Part shown: positions 60,443 through 64,000 of the stretch, piece by piece
Numbering within the stretch: position 1 is the first letter of the stretch
How the letters are laid out: each line of letters opens with the position of its first letter
Source of the DNA: Diphasiastrum complanatum
Lineage: Eukaryota; Streptophyta; Lycopodiopsida; Lycopodiales; Lycopodiaceae
Length of the DNA: 64,000 bases
Direction: 5' to 3'
Assembly (NCBI GenBank): GCA_029204225.1
Contig: CM055099.1
Span: 62,195,890 to 62,259,889, forward strand
Position numbers and translations under genes: made by a program
Notes under the pieces: generated by a model
What the model was told of the DNA's origin: nothing
The model's input: only the letters and a program-made list of their open reading frames with translations
Database searches by the model: none

Positions 60443-62904
60443 TCTCATTTCAATCAAGCAATTTGGGATCTACATAAATAATTAAGTTGTTGTTATGAGG
60501 GCTTACAGTTTCTCACCAGCAACATCTTCCACCTACCAAAAGCATAGCCAAACGTTGATATACAATTGCAAGTAAAGATTAATCTATACTAGTCTAGTTA
60601 GCATTTCAATTAGCTAATGTGTGTACTAGATGGTGGTGTCTTTCAATTCTATGAAAGCTAACCTTTCTCGTATTTTTCTAGGAATATAGTATGCTAAAGC
60701 AACTGCTTTATTACTTTAATTGATTGCTCTGGTAGAGTGTATTGCAATCACTGTTGTAATGCCATAGGCAAAATTCTGAATGCAATTGTATGTTCAAGAT
60801 ATTTTCACCACTTTCACTATTAAGCGACATCACCGACACTCATCTCCTACCCCCACTCAATACTCCCTCATGTGTAACATCTACTTTGGTGAAAAAGATC
60901 ACTACTACAAAGAGTGTATAACGAGTAGACTTTTAGGTTGCCATGTTATAGGCTACCCAAAAGTGTTATGGAAGGCATTGTTAGGCATATCACATTCTTC
61001 TTAATGAAGAGTCCCAGCCCCCGAGCCTAGGGCTCCTTACTGAGAAGAATGCCCTTCACCAGATGACTTCCATTGCAATGTAATGGGGATTGAGGTTTTC
61101 TCTTTTGCATGACCATTATGAAATAGAAGTATTATCTAAAAGTGAAATCAACATGGTATTACATTGGTATGTTAATGAGAGAATGCAGGAAAGATATTTT
61201 TAAGAACTAAGAGAAGTTTTGACAAATTAAAAAAAGGATGACGACAAATTTGAGACTTCATAATCCAAATGAGATGTTGAGATCGATGTTAAATTTTGTA
61301 GAAACTTATGGATAAACTTTGGGAGTTTAGAATGTCAATTTCAAAGTCATCTTCCAAAACAAAATATATCAAGGATTGCTTGTCATCATTCAAAGTTTAG
61401 AGTCATTGCAGATTAGAACTAGTAGAACTAGCTCAAGATTAATCAGTTAATTTAGATACAATTCTAAATATATGATAAATGGTAAAACATTTGTTCAAAA
61501 ATGGGCTTTGAAAGATTTTCCATCCCATATCAAAAGCATGGTTTTCATTATAAGGAAAGACGAGCATATTTTCTAATGACATACTTGAGCATATGGTGAA
61601 GCTGGTAAAATGGGAGAGGAAGAGCTATCTTTGATGGCTCATAAGGGGGCACAACAATGGTTTACAAGAGAATAAAGAGCTTAATAACAAAATAGATAGG
61701 CACTCTAATCCAAAATAGTTTTTCATTTGATGGTTGGAGTGATAATTTTCTAAAGAAGGATGAGTTGGAAAACATTTAAAAATAAAATTTGCCTGGGGGC
61801 AAGAGACCAAAAAGATGAATATGAAAAGGCTATGGGACATAGGTGAGCATATATTTTTCTTTGGCATTCACATAATAAAATACACTGATCTTGAATCAAA
61901 TAGTTTTGTGTTTTCTATAGTTTCAAATTTCAACTGAAATGGATGTGTTTTCTATCTTTTTGATTGGAATGGAGATGTAGACATAAGTTTCACTTAATTG
62001 TTTGTTCTTTCATCATGTTGTGATGCTTATTTCTTGTGTGTTGATACTTGCGACGTGTGAGCAAGGAGGGTAATATCAAATAGATTAAATTCACAAACAT
62101 TTTCCAATGAGGCAAGTAGTATGAATGATTGATGCGTTGTACGCTCTCTTGGATTGACATGATTAACAATATTGGTAAGCACTTCCAATGTGTGTGATTG
62201 GATATCCTAGTATGAGACACATTGTTCTTAGTGGGCATGATAAAATAAGATAAAATTGATTTTAAGTGGTCAAAGACTATCCAAGCTTTCTACAAGAGAA
62301 ATGTGTCATATCTGTGTAAGAAAAAATCACCATGATTGCATGTTATTGACTTTTGGACTTGACATCAAGTTATCAAAGTGTAAAGTGATATTCCATCTTG
62401 GAACATCTAGACAAATGGCTTACATACACAAATGTGATTGGGGGTGTCGACAACATCGGGGAAGAGCTTGGAATGGGTTGTGCTATTTTGTTGGTTTCAA
62501 TCTATAAGTGCAATAGAGAGGATTGTTGCAATAATGGGACATAAGGTTACACATAGATTTGTCTTCTTTAAAATGAATGTATGGCACATGTCAATGCATG
62601 TGAAGTTAACCACATTGTTTGCCACTCTATTTGGCTATTATCTTTTGAGAAAGCTTGGAGACATATTGATATCTTGCAAACATTGTCTATCACCAGCTTA
62701 AAATACTGTGGTGAGAAAATAGTGACTTATTGTACTTTATCACTTCCAAATCATATAGGCATACCTTAATTTCACTATATTTTTGCTTGACTAAAAATTT
62801 TCCTTACGCTATATTTTGTTGTTCTCATTTGAATAATTTTGCGTATCAAATAAGATTTGCAAAACCTCTAGGTCACTAGACATTTCATATGATATTCGAA
62901 AAAT
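60443..62904. other. No recognised gene
   Basis: The first ~150 bp may be 3' UTR of the secreted protein. The rest is AT-rich; open frames below 90 codons show no similarity I recognise on either strand. Confidence 0.5.
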
Positions 62905-63297
62905 GGCAGGCGAGTAATCTACTTATTAAAATTAGTAAGGGCGACAATTGTGGTAAATATATGTTTTTTGTCGCTTGAAACTATCTTTAAGGGCTTTTCA
63001 CTGAATGGCTCTTATATCATTTAAAAGCAGGAATTCAAAAAATAATAAGTGCAAAAATCCAAAGAAAAAATACAAGTGTGTACTTTACTTACTAAAAATA
63101 ACAAGGTGAATAATGGGCAAAAAATTTTACTAAAAATAAAATTGTGAAAGTTTGGAGAGTGATGAAACAAATTAATAAAAATAGTAAGGTGAATAATGGG
63201 CGAGTAAAGAATACTGAAAATAGAAAATGTTAAAATTTGAAGGGCAAATAAAAAAACTCACTAGAAATAGTAAGACGAATAATTGGCGAGTAAATAT
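62905..63297 (+). repeat. Degenerate tandem repeat, about 80-85-bp unit
   Basis: Four related units near 62921, 63087, 63171 and 63256 with core AAAATAGTAAGGTGAATAAT followed by GGGCGAGTAAA or a variant. Confidence 0.75.
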
Positions 63298-63589
63298 TTT
63301 TTTGTCAAAAATGGTGAAATCCTGCAAGTTTGCCATAGAGATCCCGGAAAATGAAGATGTCTTGAAAGATGGAAAGATCTCGAAGGCCGAACCGAACCGA
63401 ACCGAAGGTCAAACATACCTCGAAGACCGAAGGAAAAGTGTTCGAGTTTCATCCCTACAACGAAATGACGAAACACACTAGAGGAAGAGATGAACCGAAA
63501 GAAAACAATTCGAGCTGACGGTTGGCAGCTTGACAATCGTGGAGTCTTATACTTCCATGCGCAGACGCGAGAAGTGACGCTAATAGAGG
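63298..63589. other. Spacer with CCGAA repeats
   Basis: GCCGAACCGAACCGAACCGA at about 63388, then GAAGACCGAAGG. No gene recognised. The left end of the LTR that follows may lie in here. Confidence 0.4.
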
Positions 63590-63967
63590 ATACCTAACTT
63601 ATTGATTAGCATAAACTTGTCTTGTAATTAGCCGATTAACTATCTTGTAAACTTCACATAGTGGATATATACACGTATAGATTACCACAAGAAAGAGAGT
63701 GGATAGTAGAGAGTAGAGCTGTGCATGAAAGTTTGTCAACGAGCAGAACACAGCGACGTAGAGGAGTGTCAGGCCGCCAATGAGCAAGACACTAAACGAC
63801 TCACTCAAAACACAAAAATAGAAATGCAATTACTCTCTTCTTCTCCATATCATTGTTTGCGTTGTTTCGATTGCTTGAATCTTTTATGATCTATGATCTG
63901 TAGTCGCTTGCTTAGGATCTTGCAAACAATCCAGATTTTTGCAAAAGAAATACACAGACTCGCTACA
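63590..63967 (+). mobile_element. 5' LTR (part) of a copia element running off the window
   Basis: Ends CTACA directly before a copia primer site. Contains a TATA-like GATATATACA at about 63663 with a pyrimidine-rich stretch downstream, fitting a U3-R-U5 order. The left end could not be fixed; gag would lie beyond 64000. Confidence 0.6.
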
Positions 63968-63983
63968 TGGTATCAAAGCCCGG
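63968..63983 (+). promoter_or_regulatory. copia primer binding site at window edge
   Basis: TGGTATCAAAGCCCGG matches the initiator-Met-tRNA primer site with one or two changes, directly after the LTR end. Confidence 0.85.
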
Positions 63984-64000
63984 TACTCTAAGATGACACA

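Noticed and set aside
61625-62769. Short open frames on both strands
   Set aside because: Low-complexity AT-rich sequence with random-looking translations and no homology.

Overview
This window is nuclear DNA of a land plant with a repeat-rich genome. Evidence for a plant: a tRNA-Val(AAC) gene of plant type, an intron-containing HMGB gene whose tail resembles plant HMGB proteins, an intron-containing IBA57 gene closest to plant mitochondrial IBA57, and Ty1/copia elements with the plant-typical initiator-Met-tRNA primer site. A fern or other non-flowering plant is my guess from the large TE load and long AG microsatellites; the sequence does not prove it.

Only three host genes are well supported. 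IBA57 (394-3487, five exons, + strand) is a mitochondrial Fe-S cluster assembly factor. HMGB (19723-21180, seven coding exons, + strand) is a small chromatin protein with one HMG box and an acidic tail. tRNA-Val(AAC) lies at 21628-21701 (- strand). A small secreted cysteine-containing protein at 60008-60442 (+) looks like a divergent Gnk2/DUF26 protein. The three protein genes sit far apart and share no operon-like logic.

Most of the rest is retrotransposon debris, much of it nested or chimeric. 6.3-16.3 kb: copia and Ty3 fragments, an LTR with a tRNA-Asp type primer site set between two long GA tracts, and a 0.9 kb solo-LTR-like insertion. 24.3-30.9 kb: joined Ty3 and copia pieces, including a 1.6 kb Ty3-copia chimera also present at 6.6-8.2 kb, then a Ty3 RT region on the - strand and a copia LTR with primer site. 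32.9-33.55 kb: five near-perfect palindromes in a row. 36.7-38.2 kb: three copies of a repeat that each end in a GA tract. 39.9-41.3 kb: copia and Ty3 fragments. 42.0-50.7 kb: a Ty3 gag-protease region split by a nearly complete young copia element (43137-48580, LTRs differing at 4 of 638 positions, TTTTT target duplication) that has no reverse transcriptase; a different open frame occupies that place. 50.98-55.8 kb: a + strand copia fragment split by an older - strand copia that keeps its RT but has lost gag and protease. The window ends in the 5' LTR and primer site of another copia element.

The observations most worth following are the palindrome array at 32.9 kb, the RT-less but recently inserted copia element, the repeated Ty3-copia joints, and the duplicated exon remnant inside an HMGB intron.
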